DNA of 64,000 nt from Ramazzottius varieornatus (lineage: Eukaryota > Tardigrada > Eutardigrada > Parachela > Ramazzottiidae). Both the position numbers and the translations under genes were made by a program. Below the pieces are notes generated by a model. The model searched no databases. It was not told the origin of the DNA and saw only the letters and a program-made list of their open reading frames with translations. Location: positions 992,690-1,056,689 of the forward strand of contig BDGG01000003.1 in the NCBI GenBank assembly GCA_001949185.1, written 5' to 3'. This document shows positions 27,726 through 40,028 of the stretch, one piece after another; position 1 is the stretch's first letter, and each line of letters begins with the position of its first letter.

Positions 27726-30700
27726 TTAGAACATGCGCGGTTTGCGCTCATTAGTTTCCATCCAGGTTTCTCCGTAAAATCCATTCATACCACAGAAACC
27801 ATTCCGTGGGTTCATGGCTTGATTTGCAGTGTGATTTGGCTTTGGCGCATAGTTGGCAGACGAAAAGGATAACATCGATGGACAGGTTTTAGCCATCGTC
27901 GGATAACTTGTCACATTGGCACTGGTTGACGGCTGGTGATGCGAAAACATAGCCTGTCGAAATGCATGTTCCGAGTGAAACGTCGATGGAGCTGGATTGT
28001 GTCGGGACGTAATTAGGTTTTGATTGGCACTGTCAGTCATCCAGAATGGATTGATTGAGTCGATGGGTTCTTCCTTGATTCGAATCGGCATCGGACCAGC
28101 CAGACTGAGACGGCTGATGTGCACGTAGGGCTGAACGGCGTCCATAGACGATCCTCCAGATGGCGCTGTGGAGTTTAGGATGCTCATGGCCAAATTTTCC
28201 ACACCGTCGCCCATCTGTAAAGTTCAACAATGAGCAAAGCTATGTTCACTTTTAATCTTAAAATAATATGGTATATTGGTTGTTAACGACCGAATTTTAC
28301 CTGCATCTCATGTTTAAAGATCTCCAGCTTAGGAAACGAGAAACCCAGCCCAGCATCAGAGATCGGCCAGGCAAAACCGTTGGTGCCCATTGTTGGCATC
28401 GATGAGTGTGAGAATGTCGGCGAGGGCGTTCCAGCGGGCGCGAAGTACCCCGAGTCAAAGCTGGCTTCCGACGGCGAGTCTGGCATGTCCCACCGAGCCA
28501 GTTCCAGTTCGTTCTCCAGCACCTCTCGATCGGCCGTACCCAACGACGTGCTGTTGGGGCCTTTGCTCGTCAAGATGCGTTCGATTTCATCCAGTGGTAG
28601 TTCGAAGACTCGCTGGACAGCCAGGTGGAACAGTTGGTCGGCCGCTTCCACTTCGTTGCTGTCTTCCGGGCCGCTGTCCTCCAGACTGGTACCAGCTTCG
28701 GACTTGACGGAGACACTTTCGGAGTGAGGGCGACGAAGACGTCGATGGCAAGTGTCGATGTGGCGCTTCAAGCTGGACTTCTTGGTGAACGATGACAAGC
28801 ATAAGTCGTAGCGGCAAGTATATGGACGGATACCGTCGTGGGCATTTTCGTGGAACTTGAGAGATTCTCCGCGGGTGAAACTCTTGTTGCACTGGCCGCA
28901 CTTGAACGGCTTCTGAAAAACAGACAACATGGGTTACGTCTATCGAAATATTGCGGTGCCAGGAGTGCAGCTGAAGACAGATCGGTCAACGGCATAGATT
29001 AATTTGTGAATGCGGGACAGGCAAAGAATCCATCCAGTTCGCTGTCCCAAGTGGCGCACGCTCTGGCTGCTATCAGCTATAAACGTGCGCGAATCAGAGA
29101 ATGGATTTCTGTGAGTATTGAGATCATTTTCTCACGTGGCGCACGGTCTTCGCCAGTAACATCCGAAGCGTGTGTCACATGAAATAACGATTTGCGTCAA
29201 TGTGGTCCGATTTAGTCCGACAGGCTGAAGTTCGAAGGGATATTATGCAGTCAAGATCAAACTGCGATGTCAATGATAAAAAATTGCTGCCCATGCTGAA
29301 TGCTCACCTCTCCGGTATGTTGCCTCTTGTGACGGTCGCGAACGCCTGCAGAAAAAGTACGGCCATGTTAAAGACTGATCATGGCTACCGACATTAATTT
29401 GGAGTCGTCTTGTACACATAAGTGCATGCAATTATGATTGACAAGTTGATACCTTTGGAACTGAAACAACGGCCGCAGTGTTCGCACCGGTAATCCTTGC
29501 TCCCGTAGTGCGTCTTCTCATGCGTGCGCAGATGGGCCGATTGGGTGAAGGCCTTGTTGCAGATGGCGCACTTCCAGTTGCGGGTTCCTGTGTGGGCGTT
29601 CAGATGAGCATGTAACACGTTGCACTGTGTGAAGCGTTTCCCGCACATCGTGCATCTGAAAGTGAAAATTAATAAATTTGGCCTTAACAATAAATCGCCA
29701 AGACTTCCAAGTTCGATATTCTACGACAGAAGTAATGCGTTCAAGCTGAGTATCCGATGTTTCACTTTATGAAATTGTTTTTAGCGGAGGAAAAGAAAAT
29801 TTCACAGACATTTGGTTGGAATTTAGGTGCGACCTCGCGCCGGAACCGCTGAGTACTGTGCACTTCCGGCTGCCACATACACCAGTGCCGATTTTGCAAA
29901 TACTGTTCCTGAATTAATGTCCAGAAACAGTTTTTAACATAATTTACGGTCGAATGGAAGAAAAGCTTGGATTGCTGAGAGAACCCGTGATCACCTGACA
30001 AGTCAGGCGAGCATCATGGTATCATGCAAGATCGATGCACACTTTTATGGAAACCACTTGAATTAAACATATTTACATTCGAAAAGGTAGGAGGTTACCA
30101 CATGAAACGAAACAGGGGCATTATTGACAACATCAGAAATGAAATTTGGCGACAATATAGACAGGAAATGTTAAAAGACTGGCTTCTTAGCGAGCTTCAG
30201 CCCCCGGCATCTCCGTCGGTTCTCACAAAGCGAGCAGACTGATGAAAAGCTCGGTCTGCCATGGCCGAAATGCATGCAGTAGCTAGTCACAGACAAGCAG
30301 CCAGCAGACATGTAGAGGTAACCTAAATTAATGGCGAAGGATCAACGTCAGCAGACCACACAGCAAGCCAGCGAGATATTGCACCCGGCGAACCAGCAAG
30401 CTTCTACAAACACAGACGTACCACTTTGGCGAACCCTTGAGCCTACGTAGTCACGAACTGTCTTGATCACTTGACAGTGATTATAACAGCTTGCTAGCTG
30501 ACGCTAATATGCTTTCTCGGCTGACGTCCATAAGCCTACGCTTTGAAAGCGACATCTACCACAAGGTTTCAATGACTTCCAAATCGGAATTACATTATTA
30601 CGCAACGAAAAAGTCAGTTTTTCCGATTTTGAAATTCTAGAATACTTCGTTTCAAATTATGAAAGTTTCGTAAGAACTTCCCAGGAATTTCGAAGGTCAA

Positions 30701-31397
30701 CCAAGTTTACCTGGGTATTTCGAAAAATCGTAGATTGATCCATCGAATAATTTTGACGTAATAATGATCAAAAGCGCGGCATTTTGCAGCGTCTCCTTGT
30801 TAATGCAACGAATATGAAATGATGAATGCTTACTGGTATGGTTTGAAGCCTGTATGGATCCGGTTATGTATCTTCAAGCTCTTCTTGCTGGCGTACATTT
30901 TGCCGCACACTTCACATTCGACTTTCTTCTTGACGTGCACGGCCAGTCTGGAGTACCATTCCTCCATCTCCGCAGATGAGCTACAGGGGGCCGATGCAGG
31001 CGCGTCCTCATCAATCACCAGCACTGGCATTGAATTCTGCAAATCAAGGGTAACTGTCAGACAACCGAGACAAGCAAAGCGTGAATAATTTCAAAATAAA
31101 TTTCGAGTTCTTGACAAGGCAGGAAACTTTGATGGAAATTGCAGTTGCTTTGTGATACTTTCACACTAGTATTCTTTCACATTCCACTCATTTGCATTGC
31201 CACAAGAAATTACGCACTTCGCTTGAAAGAATTCTTTATACCCGACATGATTACGAAATTATCCATTCTGAGGGAAGAGTCCTCCGTCAAGTCACGGCTT
31301 TCAAGCATGCGCTGATGTTACCGTGCATGTCAGGTAATTCAACCCTGTAAAAATGTCGCCTTGCGTCAAGGTGTTTGCTTACCTCTCGATCATCCAT
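27726..31397 (-). CDS. Six-finger C2H2 zinc-finger transcription factor
   Basis: Exons 31383-31397 (or further upstream), 30834-31036, 29453-29655, 29308-29345, 28301-28912 and 27726-28214 join in frame to about 519 residues. Six C2H2 fingers run in tandem across introns: CEVCGKMYASKKSLKIH, CTMCGKRFTQCNVLHAH, CAICNKAFTQSAHLRTH, CEHCGRCFSSKGVRDRH, CGQCNKSFTRGESLKFH, and a variant sixth finger with C-x4-C and H-x4-H spacing (CRYDLC...HIDTCH). Linkers HTGEKPF, HTGFKPY and HTGTRNW are Krüppel-like. The C-terminal half is Ser/Pro-rich with acidic patches and a PIRIKEEPID sumoylation-type site. Nuclear DNA binding is expected; the target is unknown. The start is uncertain: ATG at 31397 is used, but the frame stays open to an acceptor at about 31527. 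No subfamily assigned. Confidence 0.88.
29010..29175. mobile_element. Hairpin MITE in a zinc-finger gene intron
   Basis: It begins GCGGGACAGGCAAAGAATCC, then has CCCAAGTGGCGCACG (about 29046-29060) and a mirror-like CACGTGGCGCACGG near 29134-29147. The termini and core match the GTGGCGCAC family, but this copy is longer and rearranged. Confidence 0.5.
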
Positions 31398-33650
31398 AAT
31401 GCTGCCAGGAGTTCTTATTGCTCCGGTAAGATAATCCAGATGTTCCTCGCCATTAACGGACTCAATCTTTCGCCAACGGGTGGAAAAAACTGTAGATCCT
31501 ACTGAGCCCCAGATCACTGTTGAATTAAACCTTAAAAACAGCTGTCATGCTAGCATGCCACGTATATTCAGCTGTGAAAAAGATCGTTATATTGAAAGCA
31601 TATTATTAGTTGGCACGATACAGGACATATAGAACACATAGAAAGTATAGAACACTGACTGCGATGCGCTGGGAAAAATTTGCACAGACTCTGCTAGAAA
31701 ACATAGTTCATCGATAACGGAAAAATATCAACTCTATGCTGAAAGAACTGCAATGTAGGAAGAAAGCGGCTGTTGGCGTCTAGACAAATTTTCAGGAATA
31801 CATGGCTATATTCGAAGAAGTATCAACCAGCGCAACCCCAACCATCTAGTTACAGGCGCGGCCATTTGTACAGTCTGTCCTACTTCTGATTGGTTTCGTG
31901 CGCACTTTACTTCTTTGAAGCTGCGGTACACACCCAGTAAACCATTCAGCGTACTCTATGCCGCAGGTCAACCAGGAAGTCTACCTTGTCGGGCGCTTCA
32001 CCACCAGACCGTTGAGCGTACGCTGTGCGCCGAGTTACTGAAGCGGACGGCTAATCGACTGCAACGACAGTAGGCCGCTTTTGTCGCCCGGTGTGTTTGC
32101 ACAGCATATATGCCTTCGTACAGGTTCAGTCTGCAAGCGCTGCCTACCAGCTGGTTCAAAAGCCTCGCTGCAAAGAAGCGTCTCGCTCGCGTTCGTACGA
32201 GCCAATGAGACAGAAACAGTTTCCCAGCCCGAAGACGCCCATGCGCATCACACATATGATAAGACTACTCTGAATGGTAAAGGATGATAAACGAGGTGAG
32301 CTTCAGTCTTAAAACTTCTTGTTCTGAGTCGGGGCAGGCTGGTGGTGACGACTGGTAGCACACTTATTGATCCTGGATTTTGGCCCATGTTAAAACCGGT
32401 ATGGTCCGTACGTCACTTCGTGCGCCTTTGACAGAGCGAACAACGTGATGTGTCGCGAGCTATGCTATCGATTGTTGATATTTTGCAAAGCTGGCAAGCG
32501 CTGAAGCTTGACTGGGTATAAAGCACTGCCAGGCTGACTTCGAAGAACCTTGTTGCCCTAAGCGAGGAACTTTACTGTGGGCCGATGACAAGCAAGGTCG
32601 CCATCAGCTGCTTTTATTCGATTGCCGGCCGGCGTATAGCTAGACGTTGAGGTTCTCAGCGCTTTAATAAATAGTCTTGTCGCCTGACGTGCTGTTCAAT
32701 TACCCTTCAATGAATTTATTCGAAACACCAATAAAGACCGGCGAGGAACACAAATTATACTACGATGTTAACGAAAAACACAACGCGCCAAAATTCATTG
32801 GTTATTCGACCTTACTGACTTGAGCAGGTCGTGAAATTATATGTAAGGCATATTATCTCGGTCAAACTAGTTGTTTTCGGATCCGGAGGCTCAACTGGTT
32901 TTGATTATTAAGACTGGGATAAGCTCGCAGGGAAAAATATACACTGCCTGCTTTAATATTATTTACCCTGTTCTTTTCGTGAATGTTTGGCATTTCGAAC
33001 TAATCTTGTTATGTGGAAGGAAATGGTCTAATAAAGTGGTAGAGATAACAAAGTCGTGCCTTGATTATCGCAGCAAGTCCTGCATAAGTTGGAACTTTGG
33101 CAGCTGAGCCAGCAACAGCCCAGGGCCGCGGCTTCCATAGGACGACTCTTATCCGTGATAAGGGGGTTCTATACGGTATTCGAACCAGTGGAAGAATACC
33201 GTCTGCCATTTTAGAACCGGCAATCGAGTGGCCTTTCTAGGTGATCAGAGGTATTCACCACAGACCATTATCTGGCTGGCTCACATGATACGGTTTAGAT
33301 AGACTTTCATAGGACCGGCGATTAGGTCGTCTCATCTGTGATGCAATGGCTGTAAAAAAGGCCAAATATCCGTAGTTCCTGTTAATGTCGCCTTGTGATC
33401 GACAGCTCAAAGGCTCATCTGTCTACGTTGCGACATGGGCAAAAAAGAGGGAAGGTACGTGTTAAGTGTAAAGGACCACACAGCTTAGGCTCAGCAGATA
33501 AAGACAGTTAATAACCGTCAGCGGTGAATTGGCTGTTCTGTATGCCGGACTTTGATGTGTTCACATTACAGATGTGCCATGTCTAAGCGGAAAGGCGCTG
33601 AAGCTACTGTGTCTGCGTGACGTCAATGTCGCCGAAGCCGGAAGAAAGGA
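31398..33650. other. Gene-poor stretch upstream of the zinc-finger gene
   Basis: The open frame 31398-31527 (minus) may be extra 5' coding sequence of the zinc-finger gene. Farther right there is no recognised gene. A TATA-like GGGTATAAAGC at about 32514 followed by AATAAA at about 32664 has the spacing seen in LTR retrotransposon ends, but no LTR pair was found. Confidence 0.35.
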
Positions 33651-33662
33651 AGAGGATCCGGT

Positions 33663-33672
33663 TATAAATAAG
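33663..33672 (+). promoter_or_regulatory. Isolated TATA box
   Basis: GGTTATAAATAAGCGG stands in a GC-richer setting, but no plus-strand gene follows within 3 kb. It could be a solo LTR or the promoter of an untranslated transcript. Confidence 0.25.
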
Positions 33673-33810
33673 CGGAGGTTTCGGGTCCTGTTTCCGCCTC
33701 TCGGCTACTGCGCTGCAGCCGCCGCTTCGGCACAGACCACCTAACCAACAACGTGGACGCCATACCGTCTACCTGCGCCATCCTGTAATAATTAAACTAG
33801 ACAAGATGCT

Positions 33811-34470
33811 TTGAGCATTAAGCTCGGCTTTTGTGGGAACTGCAAGCAGAAGTCAGAGGGAATGACGTGTAACAAGGCGGGATTTTGTTTGATGCTCCCT
33901 TGCTCTGCAATAACAAACTCCCCTTTTTCCAACGAGAAAAGTTGGGGAAAAATCCTACAATATCATCGACATTTGTGTATCGGCAGCCCAATTTTGTGGC
34001 TAAAGATCGCTGGACAAATTGTTCAGGAATCGACTCCTAAGTTTTGAGATCCCAGGGGCAAACTTAAACTGCTGATGCAATCTAGTATAACAGACGTGGA
34101 GGAACATGATACTGAAGTCTATTTGGCGGTCTCACCATTGGGTAAACATCGAAGTGAAGAACAGGACAAGTTTCGACGTCACACATCACCAAACTGCACT
34201 TACAAACGTTTTGAAATCAAACCCTCAGGCTTCGGTGTTTGAGCTATTAATCTGCACCCCTGAAATTTTCTGGTGCATCATTCCAAAAGGCCGAACAGTA
34301 TTTTGAAACTTCTATCCGTGGCGAAGCGTGACGATACTAGCGCTCAGTTCCCCTGAAAATTGGCAACAATTTGATGTCGGAAAAAGGTCTTTCGGAGCTA
34401 AAAAAGTTATCCCCAAAACTGGGCCGCCGATACCCATTTACAGCAACTTCTTCAACAGCAACAATATCGC
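33811..34470 (+). repeat. Dispersed repeat, copy A
   Basis: The stretch from about 34100 (GATACTGAAGTC-x-ATTTGGC) through CCCCTGAAATTTTCTGG and CCAAAAGG-x-CGAACAGT to GGGCCGCCGATACCCATTT (about 34440) recurs in the same orientation at 49130-49500. It has no intact reading frame, and its family is unknown. Confidence 0.6.
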
Positions 34471-35329
34471 TCAAATGAATATTGATAAAAAACAGATTAC
34501 TCTTCCTGCAATATCAGATACTGCATGTTCAGATGTTAGCGGCAACCTTCCCCCGTCGGTCTCCAGAAAATCTGGGAAAATCACCAAACAGAAACGGGTT
34601 CAGCATTTTACAAGCACCGGGTCGACGTCATTTCGTCCGCCAAAGCCCCCCATGTACTGTAGAGCATGCCTTTGTGTACACTGAACCGGTTCGGCGTCTG
34701 CAGCTTTTCCAGTTGTTCAGCCGGAATATTGTATTTCTGGTTTTGCTCAACACCGTACTTTTCAGCTGAAAAACTATCGAGTTACTGTACACTATCAGCA
34801 GAACAAACCATTTTACCGAGTTCGATACCGTTTGAACATTTCCTGGGTCCTCTTATATACTGTTAGTCATCATCGTACAAAAGACGCCTCTCTCCTCTCG
34901 TTCATTATGATAGTGAACTGACCAGACAGGTGGAAGGTAGACGGAGCAATTGGTCAGGAATATGAGGGAAATTAAAATACGTAGAATGCTGAAAGCTATC
35001 AGTGGAACAACTGACCGCTCTGCTCGGCGTGCTCTTTGTCTTTCACGGACGTTTGGATATTAAAGCTCACTTAGAATCTTCCAAGAGACAACAAAGCGCT
35101 GATTCTCTTTCTGGGAAACACAAATGGAGCCGGTTATGGATGAATGCACTCGATATGACTGCCGAAAGCTTCAAGCTCACTTTTTTCTCCTTGCCATGAT
35201 CATAGTTTGTGTTCTGCCCATGGACCGAGACGACCGTTTTTGAAGGGAACTACCTGTCAGAAAATAGGCGAACGTTACATAAAGTCGGCATGCCGTGCTA
35301 CGTCTAAAGTAACATTATGAACATTATGA
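34471..35329. other. No recognised gene
   Basis: Only short open frames (up to 118 codons) extend out of the repeat. No domain, RNA gene or clear repeat boundary was recognised. Confidence 0.35.
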
Positions 35330-35694
35330 TAACCTGCGCCACGCTAAAGGGTCAACCTGCTCACCTAACTTGACGCAGCGGTCCCAATGTTTTCTGTGCT
35401 TTCTGCGCCAGTTATGACTGCTTCAACAAACATCCGTCTTACAACCGTCTTCCCCCTTGATAGAACCCTGAGCTGAATTAGCGTCTCCCAAGGTCCAGGA
35501 AATCTCGTTTCCCAGACCTCATTTCAACATTGCCAGCCAGAAAATACTGTAAATATTCGCTGCATCCGCGCAACACGTCCTCGTACAAGTGAAGTACAGC
35601 CCCGGTCCAGTTTCACGGATTGCGCAGCCCCCTAAGGGGGTGCAGCGCCACGTACGTGTACGTACTGCGCGGACGTAGCGAATATTTACAATAT
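35330..35694 (-). repeat. ~365-bp duplicated element, left inverted copy
   Basis: This segment is the reverse complement of 41071-41439, with high similarity over most of its length (for example TGATAGAACCCTGAGCTGAA and its mirror). Its right 150 bp is itself palindromic: TACTGTAAATATTCGCTGCA at about 35546 against GTAGCGAATATTTACA at the end. Confidence 0.85.
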
Positions 35695-35949
35695 GCTTCC
35701 ACATGTTACGCTGGAACGGTATGCTTCCTCCTGACAGTGTCTGCTGGGAGACAGAGAAAATATGGAGCCTGTTTTCGATCGGGGGAGTTACTGTGTGAGC
35801 GGATGTTAGGCATGAATGATGAAGAACACAGAAAGGGGGTCGCCTATTTTGGAACGAGCTTATCAGCAGGCATCACAAGGTTCTCACACCACGCTGAAAA
35901 CAAGGGATGTTTTTATTTGTATATTATCAGCTGAATTGGCTCATAGAGC

Positions 35950-35955
35950 TTTATT
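35950..35955 (-). terminator. Candidate polyadenylation signal of EEFSEC
   Basis: The minus strand reads CGCAATAAAGCTC, AATAAA about 125 bp beyond the stop at 36077-36079. Confidence 0.5.
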
Positions 35956-36076
35956 GCGAAGCTGTGCAGCAGCATAAAAAGCAAAATGTCACAGAGCTGT
36001 ATTATGGTGTGACACGGACCCGGCCATAGTCATGAAACTGAAGAGGGCTCTTTTGCTCACAAAAGACATGGTACAG

Positions 36077-39000
36077 TCAAGCCTGGACCATTTGCTTTTT
36101 TAGATCATAAATGTAGCGCTTGAATAACAATTTAACCTGAATTACACTGTCCTCAGATTTATTACCCGAACCATTGCTGGCAGATGTGGCAGCAGCCGAA
36201 TCCGTACATGGCTCGTCGAGGTCTCCCTTCTTTTTGATGGTACCCCGGGTCAAAAACGCCACCGTCGAATCCTTCAAACCATCTGTAAAGACATCAACAA
36301 CAACCATTAACGTCGCACTGAAGCGCTTAACAGACATATTACAGATGGTTTTGGTCCAATGACGAACACGGGAATCTAAACACCTCGCCTATTTTCCGGA
36401 ATCACATTACTACGAAAATACAATCTACTCAGTGCACACACCGGCTAGCAAAAATCGGACAATAAAATCCCTCGTGATCAAAAACCGAAGCGGGGTTTTG
36501 ACAAGAATATCTGGGACGTGGGCAAATTAATTCAGCCAGCGTTTGCTCAAGTGGCGCAGACTCTCAGCCAGTAACAATAAAAATTTGCGCCACTTGGGAC
36601 AACGATGGGGTTCGCTTATTTTGCCCCCGTCTCAAATATCTCTGATTTATGTGATTTTACACTTCTTTGGTCGTGAATTTAAACTCGTACAGATAACTTT
36701 CCATATAAGAACTTGAAGTTGATAATCGATTTGTCTACTTTCGATTGTTTTTCAGCGGTCGTTTTTCATCGATGTTCGGTCCGCATTCGGCAAACCGAAA
36801 GCGGACAGAACATCGATTATTTTAATACAGTTGGTGACAGGCAAATATGGGATGTCGGCAAAAGAACTAAGCATGACCTTCATCTCAGCGGCGCACTTTC
36901 CCACTGTAACGGGCTGAAACTGTGCGCCACTTGAAAATATATCCTGTCCAGTTCACTTGTCGATGCCCCATATGCTGACCGATATTTTTTCCGACAAGGA
37001 AGCGAAACCACCAAGAACCAACGTTTCCTGGCTCAAGGTTATAAGTAATTACGACCAGCAGAAAAGGAAGAAGGAAGCAGTAAAATAGGGAGGGTTGACG
37101 TTAATGAAGGCTCTCGAAGCGACAAAAACCACAGAAGTCCAAATTAAGCGGCTTTATTCAACATCATCAAGAATGCCCACAGGAGGATGATTACACAATC
37201 TAGGTGAGATTAACTTACCAGGTATCCTGACTTTGATTTTGCCACTTTTCCCGAAGGACCCTTCAATGAAGCCAAGTTCGCCGGTCGACAGCGTCACACG
37301 CAACCTCTCGAACTTACTAATATCCGTTTCCTTCTTGACGAGGTTCCGAACGATGACGGTGGAGTTGTCTTGAAGACGCTCCACGGTTCCCTGAAAAAAA
37401 TTACAAGCGAAACTATATTCCAACCAGGACCAGTTTTTTCCAAATAACTTTGTCATTCTTCGATTGTAAGTTCATTTGAAATTTGCGGCTTCCTTTTTCT
37501 TATTTAATTTCGTAATTTCGTCACCGGCCGGAACTTGTTTCCTTTTCACTCTCCAGAAGTTTGGGTCCAAAATTTTTCGTCAATTCATTTCGGCGATGAT
37601 CATATTTTTCCAGACTTGTCGAAAACTCTGTTTTCCTGTTCGACGGTACCTGCTTTTCTTTGGGTTTGTAAACACGCAACGGGGTAAGGTTGTAGTCCTT
37701 AGAAGTGAAAGACTCGAGAATGTGACCATGAAAGGCTAAGCGGCAGGCGTTCTGGTGGATGTCCGCATCGAGACGGGAGGCGATGATTAAGCTCCTATTC
37801 CGTCCCGTCACCGGAGACTCGAACTCCAACAGAGCAAAAACACACTTCTCGCTCTCATCTTTATTCTCTTTTTCAGCTTTTCTTGTGTCAACCGGAGTTT
37901 CTTCCAGGTATTTGTACTCTTTGGTGTAGGTGAATTCCGACGTTGGCGAGGTAAATAGGGAGACCCGCGCCATTACAGTTTCATGACCTAATCAAACAAT
38001 CAAACGTGGTAATGAATTCAGGAGTTGGGACGTAGGCAAACAAATTCAACCAGATCGTTATGTCAAGTGAGGGCACTCTTTCATTGTAACAGGTCGAGAC
38101 TGTGCGTCACTTAGGGAAACAATCTGGGTCAAACCATCTGAACACGCACAAAAATATAAAAACATGATAAAATCGGATAGATAAACCAGAAATACAGCAG
38201 AATTTACCTACGGTTACATGAAATTTAGACCGGGTTTTGATAGGTTGCTTGAAGTAAGGAATTTGCTGTAGAAGAATGATGGCTGCGTGGAAGGTTTGCA
38301 AGGTGTTAGGCGTGGTCACGAAGCCTCTTTCGAGTAACTTGGCGTCGAAACTTGGCACGCATATCCCCACTCGATCTCCCTAAATCCTCACCGATGATTA
38401 AAACTTCAACGACCGGAAAATCGGCCGCCAAATAGCTTATTTAAAACGGGATTTACCTGCATGGCGGAAGTCACCGGTTGACGAAACATCTGCATGGACT
38501 TTATCTTCTTGACTTCTTTCACCGAGACAATCTCGGCACTATCATTGACTTTCGCGGTGCCGGACAGCATGGTACCTGTCATGACGGAACCTTGTCCACG
38601 GATGGTGAAGCAGTGGTCGACGGAGAACACCATGGGACCGGAAGGATCGCGCTTGGGGACGAAGGTCGCGGCAGATAGGGCTTCTACCAGCTCTTTCACT
38701 TCAATAGCTGACTTTTCTCCATCCTAGATGAAGAAACACAAGATTTTACCTCGGACAAGGAAGAAGGTGGACTAATATTGACAACAGCAAGAACGGACAG
38801 ATGTTCAGAGCGACATCCAAGGGCATACAGAAAACAACGCATATCTAACGCGAACGGTCAGTAGGCAGATCTGTGATGTCTAATTTTCTCAGTCGATTGG
38901 GTGCAGAGGCGCTTACTTGATTGGCACTGGCTGTAACAATCGGACATCCGGAAAACTTCGTCCCTTGTAGAACTTTCTCGAGGCGCGCCTTCATCTATGA

Positions 39001-39720
39001 AACGCGTCTAGTAAGTATTTTTTTGTTGGAAAGATATTGTATGGCCAGTTAGAGGAGCAGTAGGAAGTAATCCGACAATCCGAAACCTTCTCAGTTTGAT
39101 AGTGGGATGGTGAGGAGTTACCTTACTAATGGTTGCGTGTCGTTTATCCTCAGGGAGGAGATCTGTCTTGTTCAGCACCACGATCATGCTGCCGCAGGTG
39201 ATCTCTCCGATGACAAGGCATTCCGCCGTTTGCGTCTGAATTCCCTTCGTCACGTCCACGATCAGAAGCCTGAAGCATAAACAGAGAAGTTACACAGAAC
39301 AGAATTCCCGGCGCATGGCATCATTTGACAGACTGAAATACGCATTGGTAGTGTTATTCGATGTGACGTCACACGTCTGTTACTGATTTTGACTACCTAC
39401 ATCAAATCCATGATCTGAGCACCGGAAATTATGGTCCGAATGAGCGAGGCATGTCCGGGGCAGTCCACCAGAGTGTACTGAATGTAAGCAATCTTACGGG
39501 AGGAAACTTGGTCCTGAAGGTGAGGTGGAACTGCAACACAGAAGGAGGAGAAGCCGAGATCCAGCGTGATGCCTCGTTCCTGACTTTGTGGATTCTTGTC
39601 GAAGGAGGCTGTGCTGGCCACCGTGCTCAACGCCTTACAAAGGGATGTCTTCCCGCTATCGATGTGTCCCAGGACACCCACGTTGAAATTCAAACTGTTC
39701 AATGGCGATGGAGGATCCAT
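36077..39720 (-). CDS. EEFSEC: Selenocysteine-specific elongation factor
   Basis: Eight exons, 39401-39720, 39122-39269, 38917-38994, 38457-38723, 38208-38379, 37650-37987, 37219-37390 and 36077-36282, join in frame to 566 residues; the human protein is 596. GTPase motifs are intact: GHIDSGKT (18-25), RGITLD, DCPGH and NKTDLLP. Domains II and III follow (RDPSGPMVFSVDHCFTIRGQ, GSVMTGTMLSGTAKV; SRLDADIHQNACRLAFHG), then the SelB-specific C-terminal domain IV (LSTGELGFIEGSFGKSGKIK, then FKRYIYDLKKQMVQ at the end). The protein delivers Sec-tRNA(Sec) to ribosomes at UGA codons together with SECIS-binding factors, in the cytoplasm. An intact copy implies that this animal makes selenoproteins. Introns hold hairpin MITEs. 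Confidence 0.97.
36510..36636. mobile_element. Hairpin MITE, EEFSEC intron 7, copy 1
   Basis: The inner stem CAAGTGGCGCA (36548-36558) pairs with TGCGCCACTTG (36586-36596). The outer ends CTGGGACGTGGGCAAAT and ATTTTGCCCCCGTCTCA are inverted. The element is about 125 bp. Confidence 0.75.
36846..36975. mobile_element. Hairpin MITE, EEFSEC intron 7, copy 2
   Basis: The outer ends TATGGGATGTCGGCAAAAG and CTTGTCGATGCCCCATA are inverted. The inner stem is GCGGCGCAC (about 36888-36896) with GTGCGCCACTTG (36922-36933). The middle CACTGTAACGGGCTGAAACT resembles that of the copy at 38.1 kb. Confidence 0.75.
38026..38135. mobile_element. Hairpin MITE in EEFSEC intron 5
   Basis: It begins TTGGGACGTAGGCAAACAAA. 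Its core has TCAAGTGAGGGCAC and GTGCGTCACTTA around CATTGTAACAGGTCGAGACT. It is a diverged member of the GTGGCGCAC family. Confidence 0.6.
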
Positions 39721-40028
39721 TTCATGAACGTCACATGAAAATTACCGAGAATAAAACTTTGAAGAGATTATAGACTACCTCGTAGGAGAACACGGCAACA
39801 TGCAGAACTGCCGAACTGTAAAATCAAGTTACTCAATCAACCACGGGCTTGTCAGAGTGCCAACTGGCTATCGAGGCCGTGCCAGACCACGCAGGGCATT
39901 CCGTAACGGTAAAAGGGTAGATAACTACACATCGAAACGAACCAAAAATATCCGAACATCGGAACATAGATTCCACACAAGGGATATTCGTACAAGGAAG
40001 TGAACGAACCATACGCCAGCTCTGAAAG

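Noticed and set aside
32510-32670. TATA box followed by AATAAA, suggestive of an LTR
   Set aside because: No matching second LTR, no TG...CA borders with a target duplication and no retroelement coding sequence were found.
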